Assembly (NCBI GenBank): GCA_934045075.1
Contig: OW203729.1
Span: forward strand, 10,298,704-10,362,703
DNA from: Yponomeuta sedellus
Taxonomy: Eukaryota > Arthropoda > Insecta > Lepidoptera > Yponomeutidae
Reading direction: 5' to 3'
DNA: 64,000 bases
Within the stretch, counting starts at the first letter, position 1, and every line of letters starts with the position of its first letter. Shown piece after piece: positions 52,536 to 63,384 of the stretch. The notes beneath the pieces are model-generated. The model searched no databases, was not told the DNA's origin, and saw nothing but the letters and a program-made list of their open reading frames with translations. Made by a program: the position numbers and the translations under genes.

Positions 52536-54830
52536 AATAAAAATAACGACATAAAAATTAACTCATAAAACCACCTAATACTTGGGATTCGATATAAGCG
52601 AAGCCATTTTGAATATAAAAATATGAAATCGGGTCATAAAATCCTCTTAGGTATTATAAGAAGCGGATAACATTATGGCATTTTATGTTCACATGCAAAC
52701 GAAAATATGAGGAAGAATATTAAGTGCCAATAAAATGAAAGCATTTCCACTAAGTTCTGGTAAAAGGTGGAAACATCACAATTGAAACAAGCAATAGAGG
52801 TGAAAATGATCGTATATTAATAATAAATTGTCAGATACATATAGTTTCACTATAACAAAATTATTGCGCGATGTAGATTTAATTATTTGCAACACTAACG
52901 CCATCTGTTCGCACACTTAATAACTAAACAGTTAAGTAACCTTAACAATAATGCTAAGTAATAGTGGTAGATAGTTATTCTACGAGTATGTTTTGAGAAT
53001 CTACGTAGATTCTAAGATATAAATCGATTAAGGTCTAAGAAGTCTGGTCCCATTTAGGACCATATAAAAAGTTGTTTCTATATAGTAACGTGGTACAAAA
53101 ACACATCCAATCAATCAACAATGTTAATATATATGAAGCATTTATTAATATTAGTGTTATCTTGTAAAATAACGTATAATTCTCTCAGGTGATGAAATCA
53201 CTTTTGCCGTCCGTATGAGGCGCGTACTATATACTATATAGATAGAAATGGTGTAATTTTTATTCACATTTCAATTTGGATATATGTACAAGGTTCTTTT
53301 TAATTAATCGTAGTAAAACGTACATGGAGAAGCGAGCGAGCGTTGTGAAAACAAAAATAAATTGGCGTTGGCAGTCTCAGAAAACTCGTAATATTGAATT
53401 TCACATACGTGACTGGGAAGGGGGGGGGGGAGGGGGGGCAATGTTGACTTAAACGCCTTGTAAACAGAGTTACTCCTAAATTTCTTGAAATATGTTGGTT
53501 ACAGTTGGTCATTTAAAACAACTCTTATTGTAACGACTTTTTTTTGTTTTAATTGTCAGTTTTTTAAGATTTTGTTTATAACTTCGTTGTAGGGCTGGTT
53601 GATAGATAGTGCTCAAAACCTTAAGTGAGGCTCGGGCCACACAGGAATGACGTGGGACGAGCAGGGCACGGGCAACGCGTTGAGTTGAAAGAGTTCGCGC
53701 CCTCATCCCCCTCTTCTGTGTGGGCTTCGTCCCGTCCATTCAGTACATTTTGTATGACGAGAGTGAATTTGAGACGACGACGCCCATTTTGTGCGACCCC
53801 GCCCGACGTCTTTTCTTTGTTTCAAGTCTAACATATAATAGACATTACTCTATGAAAGACAAAAGTTATACGTGTATAACTATAATATAACTTAAATTGA
53901 TATGAGATGTTGTATGTTTATATTTTATTCAGATTATAGTCCTGTTTTTCTTACTTTCACTGAATGGAATGTAAATTCGTTTTTATAGGAAATAAATACT
54001 TTGAACCTAAACCCAACCTAAGGCAAATTATTAATTGTAGATAGTCCTACTACATTGGTGACGCGCTTAAAGCGCGAAAATTATGTAAGCCTTGTAGAAC
54101 AAAAGTGGTAGTAAGGTACAAACTCTAATCGATAATTTTGGAAATAACTAAGTAGTCTAAGTAATTTATTCTAAGTAATTAAAAGTTGCTGTTTAATTTC
54201 CAACAGGATTTATAAATGAGCTATCGAGTGCGACTTTAGAGGTAAGAGTTCTTATATACCAACATTTTAATTAATCTGGCCCTTCTAAGAACGTTAGTAA
54301 CAAGCTGGTTGATGGAGCAAAGTGATCTTAAATTTTATAATAACAACTAAGAGGTAAAAGCTCGCCAAAAAACAGTAAAGTTCAATTCATAATTTCGTAG
54401 AGATTTCGAATTGTTTCTTTCAATAACTCTAAATATATATAACTAAATCTAAATATTAACAAAACAAACCTAAATATGTTTATAAATTAATTAATTTAAA
54501 ACACTACCTAAAAGTCAAATACTGCGCCCAGACAGATCACGCCGCCACTGGGAAGGGTCCTCAGTATGCTGGCTACATTACCTCGTTGCATGGCAAGACT
54601 TATCCTCTGCCCGAGGCAAGAGCCAGTCCTGGTCGTGTCGATTGTTTCTTGTTACACTCTGTGTAATCTTAGGATTGGAGTGAAATGAGTTTAGCTCAGT
54701 GTAATTTGCGTCCAACAATTTGTTGCGTTTTAATCGGCAAGCTTATTAGTGTATTCACAAACATACATCTTACAAAATACACTTATTACATGAAATCATA
54801 GTCGCTTAACATAATCCTAAAGATTAAGAT
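52536..54830. other. Upstream DAGL region, mostly unassigned
   Basis: It contains a G tract at about 53418-53438. At about 53630-53800 there is a GC-rich segment with GGGCCACACAGGA near one side and TCTGTGTGGGCTT inside, perhaps a small TIR element. No exon seen. Confidence 0.4.
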
Positions 54831-54849
54831 TATATTGAGTGTAATCCGT

Positions 54850-55030
54850 CTCTTTGATGTAGCGGTCGTGGTCCAATTCTCTAGGGCACTGCTCTCGTGG
54901 AATATTTCTGGACGAGCGTCGAGCGGTCTGCTAATACGCGTATTGTCGAGAAGTGAACTTGACCAGAAACAGGCGCAGCGCGAGACGCCCAGGAAACGCT
55001 AGCTTGCCAGACTGACGCTCAGTCGTATTT
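54850..55030 (-). promoter_or_regulatory. Candidate promoter or non-coding 5' exon for the lipase gene
   Basis: A locally CpG-rich island in AT-rich DNA. On minus it includes an initiator-like GCGTCAGTCTGG (about 55010) followed by GC-rich transcribed-type sequence. A weak donor (TTTTGTAAGATG) lies further down, near 54765-54775. This fits a 5' UTR exon spliced to the acceptor at 51982, but no direct evidence links them. Confidence 0.25.
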
Positions 55031-55374
55031 TAAATGACTTGATAAGTTAACACTTTCCCGGGCAATGGATGCTATAGCATTTGATAACGATAAACCGAAC
55101 CATAGATGACATAAGGAACGTTCGATAATGTGTTAAATTAATGTAGAACTATGACGATCCATATATATGTAGGTATATCACCTGTTTCTTGTCCTTATAA
55201 CAAACTTGTTATATAAGTCACTATTTATATAAGTATATATTTATTTATAGTATGCAAGTATTATTTATGTAAGTTTATTATTACGTATACGTATGTTTAT
55301 TAATATTTTTACCGACTACAAGTGTCTATTTCTCCTTCGGCAAATTCTCCGATTTGAGCTTGCCTGAAAGAAAT

Positions 55375-55475
55375 TGCTATTAGCAATAAGGCCGCCAATT
55401 GTATCTTATCTTCTGTATCTGCTGTTCTGTATCAATTTTCTGGTATACAATAAAGAATATTCTTATCTTATCCAT
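55375..55475 (+). mobile_element. LINE 3' tail fragment
   Basis: AGCAATAAGGCCGCCAATTG and GGTATACAATAAAGAATATT then CTTATCTTATC. The same tail type occurs at about 36783, 39385 and 60750. Confidence 0.55.
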
Positions 55476-56796
55476 CGTCCGTATCTGCTAGATTTCCCCT
55501 GTTCAGTCAAGCATCAATGTGGTCTGAATAATTGTGATGATGAGCTTCATATACAAGTACAAGTATGAGAAAGCGTGGAACATGAGGATGTTTTAATCAT
55601 ATTTTAATTTATATGTTACGTCATATACAGGGTTATAATGCGGCATCCAAATTTCGCATTTAAGAAATTAGAGTTGGTGTTTCACAGTAATATTGATTTT
55701 AAGACACATGGGTTTAAGCATAATTTATCAAACAGTAATTATACAGAGCAGAACGCGGTAAAAGTATATTTTTTTAAATGATAAATCGGACCGTCGTTGA
55801 GCAAAAGTTGTAAATGACTATCTGTAACCGAAATGTTTCAGGAATTGCGCATTTTAGAAATAATCCAATAAATACGGTCGTTCTTGCTACCGTCACCGTC
55901 AACCAAACTTCCGGCGAAAATCACCGTAGGGTGTAGGTACATCTGTAACAGTTTTCTCTTCTCGACAAACTACTACAAACATCAATCTCACTTTCAGTTT
56001 ACCTGACAAGTGGTGAAATCACATTACATCTAGACCGCCAACCCGCGGTCAGCTTGTCATTATAAATCGCGCTTCAAGGTTGGGTTTTTACAAATAAACG
56101 GTGTTATTTAAAATAGCAATGCCAATACGAGAAACAGTAATTGAGTCAAATCACAGATATGATAATATAAGCTCGGCCCGCTTAACATAAGTGGCAGTGA
56201 AACGCGATAGTGCTATTATCACATTCAGAGATAGAGCAATGATAGAGCGAAAATCTTCAAACAAGAACCAACGAGAACTTCTTGATACGTGAGGGGTTGA
56301 GACGAGTGACGGCTCGAGACGAGAGTACCTATTATGCTACGCGTGCAGGTCAAGTTAAGTGTGGCAAGGATACTATGAATGCTTGCTAATAACACCTTTA
56401 GCGTTAATTTGCTACAGTCAAACTCAACGATCTAAACCGATCACATCACAGTCATAGAAACTGACCAACCTACTTACTTACCAGCCATATTTATAGCTCA
56501 TTTCATGCACCAATCATATAAAGCTGTGGGTAATTTATTAACTGTAAATTAAACATTAACTGTTACGGCGAATGGCAGGGTAATTAAGTAAAAATCTCTA
56601 GCTTACCTTCTCAGTTGGCTTAGCGATCGTCATGCGGCTTATTGATTTCGTGATATTTTTCTCAACAACTTGCGTTATCTTCATTAACATACGTGAATCG
56701 ACAACCTAAGTATCAAGGACCATATGATTGCATAGAGGTCAGTTGTATCAGCTTGACAGTAGGGTTTTCGCTAAAAATATTTACCAGTGTATTGGC
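55476..56796. other. Upstream region, nothing assigned
   Basis: AT-rich sequence without exons or recognised repeat ends. Confidence 0.4.
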
Positions 56797-56840
56797 CCGC
56801 TCTACATTCTCGTGCGAGAACACGCGAGAATGTAGAGCGG
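56797..56840. repeat. Perfect 16-bp inverted repeat
   Basis: CCGCTCTACATTCTCG (56797-56812) and its complement (56825-56840) with a 12-nt loop that repeats GCGAGAA. Confidence 0.75.
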
Positions 56841-56896
56841 TGTTCAAATGCTTGCATCTTAATTTATTTTTCACTGACACTCGGTTTTTTCGTTCG

Positions 56897-57256
56897 TTAT
56901 CAACCCTTGCCCCCACTTATGTCCCCACTGCTGGGGCACGGGTCTCTTCCTGCATCGCAGGAAGGTTAGGCCATACTCTACCACGGAGGCCAAGTTCGGA
57001 TTGGTGGAGGATTGTAAGACAGTGGCGGGCCTTACTGTCAGAAGTTATCAAGCCGCCCATAAGGCCTCTGACATGGCTTAACGACTGCCATTATATGACA
57101 GCCGGCACCAACGGCATAATGTGCCTTGCGAAGCACGGAAGCGCTCAGAAAAATGCCACTAGCGGTAGTCACGGGACGCTCACCCACCCGCGCCTGTTGT
57201 TGCTTAACCAAGTGATTGATTCCAATCACTCGGTTCGCCTAGGCCACGAGCGCTTC
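56897..57256 (-). repeat. 5S-rRNA-headed SINE, second full-length copy
   Basis: Reverse orientation. It starts AGCGCTCGTGGCCTAGGCGA, carries TTAAGCAACAACAGGCGCGG and, with a small deletion, GGGTGAGCGTCCCGTGACTA. It ends in the conserved CAGCAGTGGGGACATAAG segment. Most of the body is close to 50583-50944. Confidence 0.75.
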
Positions 57257-57473
57257 ATCTTTTTTTTGCGGTGACTTAATCTTAGTTAATCGTTAGTTTT
57301 AATATTTTGTGGCTATCGGTGGATGTCTGTGTTTGACTTTGTGTTTCATATTTTTAAATAATATTAAGTTATATATAATGGCTTCTCTAAAACTAAATAA
57401 ATAAATAGCATAAAGGTTGTAGGCGAGTAATCCTGTCCCGGATAGGATATATTAGTTATGAAGAGTCAAATCC

Positions 57474-57689
57474 TTGGCCCTTCCATCTACGTAATGAGAT
57501 GATTTATACCGTACAGTGTCCAGTGGCACCTTCATTCACACTCGAAAAATGAAGGGACCACTCGGCTGCTGATCCGTCCTCTTTTAAGGCTTGCCTAGCA
57601 CCTACACCACCCTGACTGGTTAGTCAGCCTAGCCCATAGGGGAGTCGTGTAAATGAGTGCGGAGCCATGCCGCGGATTTCTCACAATGG
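57474..57689 (-). repeat. tRNA-SINE family A, 5'-truncated copy
   Basis: CTTCCATCTACGTAATGAGA through CGGAGCCATGCCGCGGATTT. It meets the A/T tail of the next copy directly, so two family members sit head to tail. Confidence 0.7.
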
Positions 57690-58101
57690 AATTTTTTATT
57701 TTTATTTTATTGGCCTTTTTGCATCTACTTAATGAGATGATTTATACAGCGTTCAGTGGTATCTTCACTCACACTAGATGGGTGAAGGGACCACTCCGAC
57801 GCTGTAGTGCCTGGGTCATGGTTTTATAGATGGTGTAGGCTTGCCCAGCACCTATACCATCCTGACAGCTTAGTCGGCCTAGCCCACAGGAAAGACTAGT
57901 CAATACGTGCGGAGCCAACCAAGCCGCGGGTTTCCTCACGATATTTTCCTTCACGGTTAGCGTGTGGTATTGCGACTGCAAATTCGCAAATGTACGTAAC
58001 TTTGAAATTAAACAAAGTCATTGGTACATGCCCGCACTCGGGATCGAACCTGGGGCTCTCGCTTGCCAGTCTATGGTTCTACCCACTGAGCTACCACGTG
58101 T
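57690..58101 (-). repeat. tRNA-SINE family A, full-length copy
   Basis: Minus strand. The head (58098-58030) has an A box TAGCTCAGTGGGTAGAACC and a B box GGTTCGATCCC. A body of about 300 bp follows (ACGTACATTTGCGAATTTGC, GTGAGGAAACCCGCGG, TGTGGGCTAGGCCGACTAAG). The 3' end is AAATAAAATAAAAATAAAAA. Confidence 0.8.
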
Positions 58102-59235
58102 AAATACTTTCAAAATTACTGCAAAACTTCGATGTAAATGCCCTCGATGATGATTTGAGTCATAGAATTGGGTAATCTAGGAATATTTGACAATGGCACA
58201 CTATGACATTTCGATGTATGATGTGCAACATTAAATTTTTACTCGATTCTCACCAATCGCTAGTCATAGTCCATATCACGAAACTGGCAAAGCTACGGCG
58301 TATCTTCTTGGACAGATGCAGGCAATCTTCGTGCATAGACGCAGCGTTGCAACACACAATATAAATAGCCGGATATAATGAAATTGCCGCACGAGCGTCT
58401 AGATGTCACAACAACAACGCAAAACAAGGTAAAGCGAATTAAGCCCAGATTGTGATCGCACTACATCGTGCGCGATCCATGACGCTAATGGCCTTGCCGG
58501 TAATTCCTTATAGCTCTGGGAAGTACCGTCTCCCATACCTAGAGCTGTTACTATAAATTGGACTGCGAGAAAACAACTTCGCCTCTTACTAATAGACGTA
58601 CAGTCAACAGGACTCAACCTTTACATCCATGAACTCGATCCGGTTACATTACCGGTGAGTTTGCATCAAGAATGTCAAGTGTATGTACAATATGGTGATT
58701 GGAGGATCTTTTTCATCTTGCACGTGAAGCGCTAAAACACGGTTACAGGGTTACTGGGTTTCGCTGAGTGGAGAACTTGCAATATGCGACGACAATTCCT
58801 TTTTATAATATGTTGCAATTTAATAAGTCCACAAATAAAAGATAATTGTGACTGTAATGAGAAATTCCATTGAATGATTATTAATTTCAATCCGGATTTA
58901 TTAACCTTACAAACGTTTCTTCATCGATAATGTAATTAAACCAATTCAGATAAACAAAATTATCCATTCCTAATTAAAAAAAACATACAAATTGACTGCG
59001 TCAAGTGTCTAGATTATAATATGTAAAACATGTCATTTTAAACATTGCTTATTCAAATAGGAATTAATTTTAAAAAACCGGCCAAGTTGACATGGCTAAA
59101 CTATAAGGGTTTTTTGTTGACTATAGAATCTTACAAAAATACAGAATAAACGGTTTTCACGTTTTTTTTGTAATAATACATAGTGCTCAGTAAAATATTG
59201 GAGTCATATATTTTTATGTTTTTAAATATGTATTA

Positions 59236-59645
59236 TGTTTTCCTTCACCGTTAGCGTGTGGTATTGCGACTACAAATTCGCAAATGTACGTAACTTTGAA
59301 ATTAAACAAAGTGATTGGTACATGCCCGCACTGGGGATCGAAACTGGGGCTCTCGCTTGCCAGTCCATGGTTCTACCCACTGAGCTACCACCGCTTCGTG
59401 AGGAAACCCGCGGCTTGGTTGGCTCCGCACGTATTGACTAGTCTTTCCTGTGGGCTAGGCCGACTAAGCTGTCAGGATGGTATAGGTGCTGGGCAAGCCT
59501 AAGCCATCTATAAAACCATGTCCCAGACACTACAGCGTCGGAGTGGTCCCTTCACCCATCTAGTGTGAGTGAGGATACCACTGGACGCTGTATAAATCAT
59601 CTCATTAAGTAGATCAAAAAGGCCAATTTATTTATTATTTATATT
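59236..59645 (+). repeat. tRNA-SINE family A copy with inverted 5' half
   Basis: 59396-59630 is the 3' body in plus orientation (GTGAGGAAACCCGCGGCTTG through CTCATTAAGTAGATC). The tRNA head and first body part (59238-59391) are in minus orientation and joined at CTACCACCGCTTCGTGAGG. Together they make up a complete SINE with its front end flipped. Confidence 0.8.
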
Positions 59646-59859
59646 TTTAGGTACAATTTAATTGTATGATTATTAGGGTTCCATATCTAAAAAAGAAAAA
59701 ACGGAACGCTCACTTTGACCGTCTGTCAGGACCCTTTTTCTTGGGAACGCGTGGGAGGTATCGACCTAAAATTAAAAAAAAATCATACTCAGGTCTGTAG
59801 TCAATTGAAGCTGTGAAAAAGTCGAAAAAGTGTGTGAATAACACTTGCTCCCCTTCCTA

Positions 59860-60412
59860 TCTCAGGGAACGCTTTGTTTATCTCCACAGTGACGTCCGCC
59901 CTCTGCGCTCGTTCAGAATTCTTCAACTTCGCACCCCAGAGCATAATGCGGCGGGTTCTATCTCTTTTGAACCGCGTACCTCTGGACACTCGTCAGGCTT
60001 CAACCCTAGAGATTTTTAAAAGGAATGTTACCAACTACTACCTTGATCTGCAAAATAGGTAGTAATTTATCACCAATTTGTTTATTTATTATTGATATGT
60101 AAGTAATCGTGATTAGTTATTATCTTCAATATGTATGTACGTATAATTATTTTTATAATTAACTATGTGCTATCGTTTGTGTATTTATTATAATTCTATT
60201 ATTCAGTCCTCCCCCTCCTCTGTAGGTCTAAGTTAATGTAACTCCCAGTGTTTATGTAAGTTTTTTTTATTTTATTTCACCTTTTTTTCTTGCACTACCC
60301 TTTGCTAGTATCTTCAACACCAAAGGTTTGCTGGAAGTGAGTGCTTCTTGCATTAAACACGCCCTTGTAAATTTACTCATGTAATTAGTGCAATAAAGAA
60401 TTTTCAAAAAAA
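59860..60412 (+). pseudogene. CR1-like LINE ORF2 C-terminus and 3' UTR
   Basis: About 50 codons to TAG near 60060 include RRVLSLLNRVPLDTRQAS and TLEIFKRNVTNYYLDLQN, typical of the last residues of such LINEs. The 3' UTR GGTTTGCTGGAAGTGAGTGC runs to GTGCAATAAAGAATTTTC and an A run. Confidence 0.6.
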
Positions 60413-60720
60413 AGTCAGACTCCTAAGTTATGGCCGATACGGTAAAAAGATACGGCCGAAAGCTTTAAGCGTTGCGGCATTTGTTGACATTAAAGGGAAT
60501 CGTGGACCTAAAGATGTGAAATTTGCCAAGTAATGTCGTCTTTTACTGCAAGTGCACGAAAAATCTGAAAACTATCCAACTGTAATAAATTCTGACAAAT
60601 CTCGGTAAATCCGGCGATCGAGTCTCGTCCGGAACTATTTACATGTAAGTACCTACAAATTGGTACGGAACACTCAGTGAGCGAGGACGACTCGCTCATG
60701 TCCGGCTTTTTAAAAAACTA
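60413..60720 (-). repeat. Lepidopteran interspersed repeat, GCCGGACATGAGCGAG type
   Basis: Minus strand: AAAAAGCCGGACATGAGCGA, GTTCCGGACGAGACTCGATC and TTACCGAGATTTGTCAG. It reads as a protein-like frame (63 codons) only by chance. It is part of the same repeat complex as 59670-59820 and 62150-62400. Confidence 0.5.
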
Positions 60721-60854
60721 CCTTTAAGGTTGTCTGGAAAAAATGCTTTTAGCAATAAGCCAATTGTACATGTTTTATAATATGTGCTCTGGTGTAAAAT
60801 AATAGTAGATTATGCATTAAGGGAATAAAACCATGTATTACGTCATGGGCGGTA

Positions 60855-60965
60855 TATTGAACCCTGAGCGGAGCGAAGGACTCCGAGTTAAATTTTAACT
60901 CCTGAGCGAAGCGAGGGAGTTATGTAGAGTCCTGAGTGAAGCCAGGGGTTCATACCGCCCGAGAC
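60855..60965. repeat. Array of CTGAGCGnAGCGA motifs
   Basis: CCTGAGCGGAGCGAAGGACT, CCTGAGCGAAGCGAGGGAGT and CCTGAGTGAAGCCAGGGGTT within 100 bp, bounded by GGGCGGTATATTGA and GGTTCATACCGCCC, which are inverted relative to each other. Confidence 0.6.
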
Positions 60966-61624
60966 TAAGACATGTTTTATTCCAGAGGTGAATACTCTAC
61001 TTTTCACACCATCTGGGAGACAATAAAAAGACAGGGCTGCATAAGTCGAACAACAATTCGAATTTCGAATTGCAATGCGGGGCTTCTTCATAGTTTTCAT
61101 GCGAATTTTGACATTCTAAATTCAAATCACTTTATTCCCTAGGGAAATTCTTCATTATTATTGCCCTCGAGAGACAAGGCTATGCTTTACGATGATATTT
61201 GACGGTACGTAATAAGGCATTGTCGAGCAGGAGGTGTGAAAAGAATATTCTTATCTTATCTTATTTGTGGGTGTTCACCCATACAAGTGGCACACCGTCC
61301 ATGCCACCCCCACAGCTACCCTACGCCAATGCATGGAGGAAAGTTTTAAAAGCCGTTTATTATTCATCGAGCCTGTACTAACAGTAAATAAATAAAGCCT
61401 TAATAAAACCCCGGCAGCCTCAAATCAAGCCGGGGCGTTTGTGATTAAAAATTAAATCATAATTATCTCAGTCATACCCAGATCAACAGCAAAAGTAATG
61501 GCAGTGAAAACACGAAAACACAACTTTATTTCACACGGAACGGAATAATAATGTCGAGAGCGCTGAAAATAGGAATAAACTTTCTGTTCCGGAATGAAAA
61601 TTCATGAAAACTTCTCTTTGCCCA

Positions 61625-61810
61625 TTATGAGCTACTAGCTATTGCCTGCGAGTTTGTTTGCATGGAAATTTTGATGTGCATTATTCCGGGATAATGTGCT
61701 ATTTTTCAGAATATAATATATTTCTGTGCCAAATTTTATCCAGCTCCGTGCAGCCGTTTTGACGTGATTTGGTAACAAACATCCATAATTCAAACACGTT
61801 TTTGTAAAGG
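61625..61810 (-). mobile_element. Helitron-like or unclassified repeat, reverse copy
   Basis: CTAGCTATTGCCTGCGAGTT near the left edge mirrors the CGAAGTCGCGGGCA/CTAG end of the family. Inside, TGCCAAATTTTATCCAGCTC and GCAGCCGTTTTGACGTGA are its usual interior. Confidence 0.45.
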
Positions 61811-62820
61811 ATGTATGGTAAGATAGTCATATTTGAACTGTTTGACAGACTATCTTGCTTCAAATCGTTTATTAGGACATAGTAGTTAATGGGAAATATG
61901 AATTTGGGGCAATATTTCGGTACTTTCGTGAAATAAAAAAAAATACAACTTTGCGAATGATTGGCAAATTATCATTAAAATCATTAACCACGTAATTTTC
62001 TTAGAACTTACCGAACTTTACAGAAAATATTGTTTTTTTACATTATAAAAAACAAAAATTCAAAAATTTTTTAATATACTTGTATAGTAATATCAGATTT
62101 TTCTCTATACTTGTAGCAAAAGACACTCTAGATTAACACAGGTATCGGTTTTCAGTAATATGCGTATAAACGGCCGTATCTTTTTTTACTGTACCTAACT
62201 TAGAAGTTTAATTTTTTGTCAATTTATGACTGTGTGTAGTCTTGCTGTACGTTTTTAATTTCAACTCGATAACTTAATAAGGTTACATGATAAAGGGTAT
62301 TGACAGACAGACGGACGGACAAACGGATGGTGGACAAAGTGATCCTATAAGGGTTTCGTTTTCTTCTTTTGTGGTACGAGACCCTAAAAATGACACCGTA
62401 AGTATGCTAAATTCTCATTTAGAATTCGTGAATATTCCTTTTGATAAACACAACTTGTCAACAGTCTACCTGTTACCACAGCTAGACGTACTTATTTAAA
62501 ATTCTACGTCACAAAAAGACTAGCCAGCTTAGGTCTCAAAAATGAAAGAAAAAAAAATTTTACTATATTAATTAAACGTAACTATAGAGAATAGAACTAA
62601 TCTGTAGGCAATTCAGGACAAGTCGGCGTTGTGTCAGTAATATTGGCGTTTAATTTCAAAAACTCATTGGTATTAGCTTGTAACTGACGGTCTTATTTAT
62701 AAAAACTCGTATCCTTAAAACACTTGAAAAACGATGATTAAAATATTGTATGGAATCAGGCGTTACTTTGCGGACATCCATAATAGCATTAAAATTAGAA
62801 ACGTGATAGTCTCTTGAACT

Positions 62821-62876
62821 TGTGAGCCTGAGGATGCCTCGTGTTAGAGGCGAAACGCGATGCGTATTTTCTCACA
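62821..62876 (+). ncRNA. Hammerhead-ribozyme-like motif
   Basis: In order: TGTGAG (stem I strand), core CTGAGGA (62828-62834), stem II GCCTC/GAGGC with loop GTGTTA, GAAAC (62852-62856), a 4-bp stem III ACGC/GCGT with loop GAT, GTA at the expected cleavage site (after 62866), then CTCACA pairing with TGTGAG. Deviations: one extra T between the core and stem II, and unpaired bases at the base of stem I. Possibly an active or decayed ribozyme from a Penelope-type or other retroelement. Confidence 0.4.
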
Positions 62877-62990
62877 CTTTACGTATTGGTGTCGGTGGTG
62901 GTGTGTTCGTGTCTTGATTCTGTTTGAAAATGTGGGGAGGGTGGGCGGTGCATTAACTAACCGCATGGTGCTTGTGGGATTTTTGGCGGT

Positions 62991-63020
62991 ATTTAGCAAA
63001 GTAAAATTACTTTGCTAAAT
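62991..63020. repeat. Perfect 14-bp hairpin
   Basis: ATTTAGCAAAGTAA, loop AA, TTACTTTGCTAAAT. Confidence 0.7.
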
Positions 63021-63145
63021 ACACATTTGAATGCTGATTAAAATAGTCGGTGGTGAAGATTTTACAAGTAAAAAAAACATAACCACTGATTAAATAATCG
63101 GTCTCTAAGGTTTGTTTTAAAGAAATCGAGTTTCTATAAATACTG

Positions 63146-63376
63146 CCTCGTTGGTTTAGCTGTCTTTCGATCTAGTAAAGCGCTTGGGTACCAAGACAGA
63201 GGTCGAGGGTTTGATTCCCTCTGGGGGGCGCCGTAAATTTGTACAAGCGGCCACAGTCTGGGTGTATTTTAATTAAGTTTGTGACGGCCTTGCCTGGCTA
63301 CCATAGTACAGGTATCCTAGTTTGGGACCACGTCAAGTGATTGTGTTGTGTGGAAGTTATTATTATTAATTATTGT
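63146..63376 (+). repeat. tRNA-SINE family C, full-length copy
   Basis: The tRNA-like head (about 63146-63230) has TTGGTTTAGCTGTC as A box region and GGGTTTGATTCCC as B box. The body ACAGTCTGGGTGTATTTTAA and GTATCCTAGTTTGGGACCAC follows, then GTTGTGTGGAAGTTATTATT with a TTA repeat tail. A 3' fragment of the same family is at 38955-39030. Confidence 0.65.
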
Positions 63377-63384
63377 TATTATTA

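Noticed and set aside
60508..60699. 63-codon minus-strand frame with protein-like look
   Set aside because: It falls in a widespread lepidopteran interspersed repeat, so the apparent protein sequence is repeat translation.
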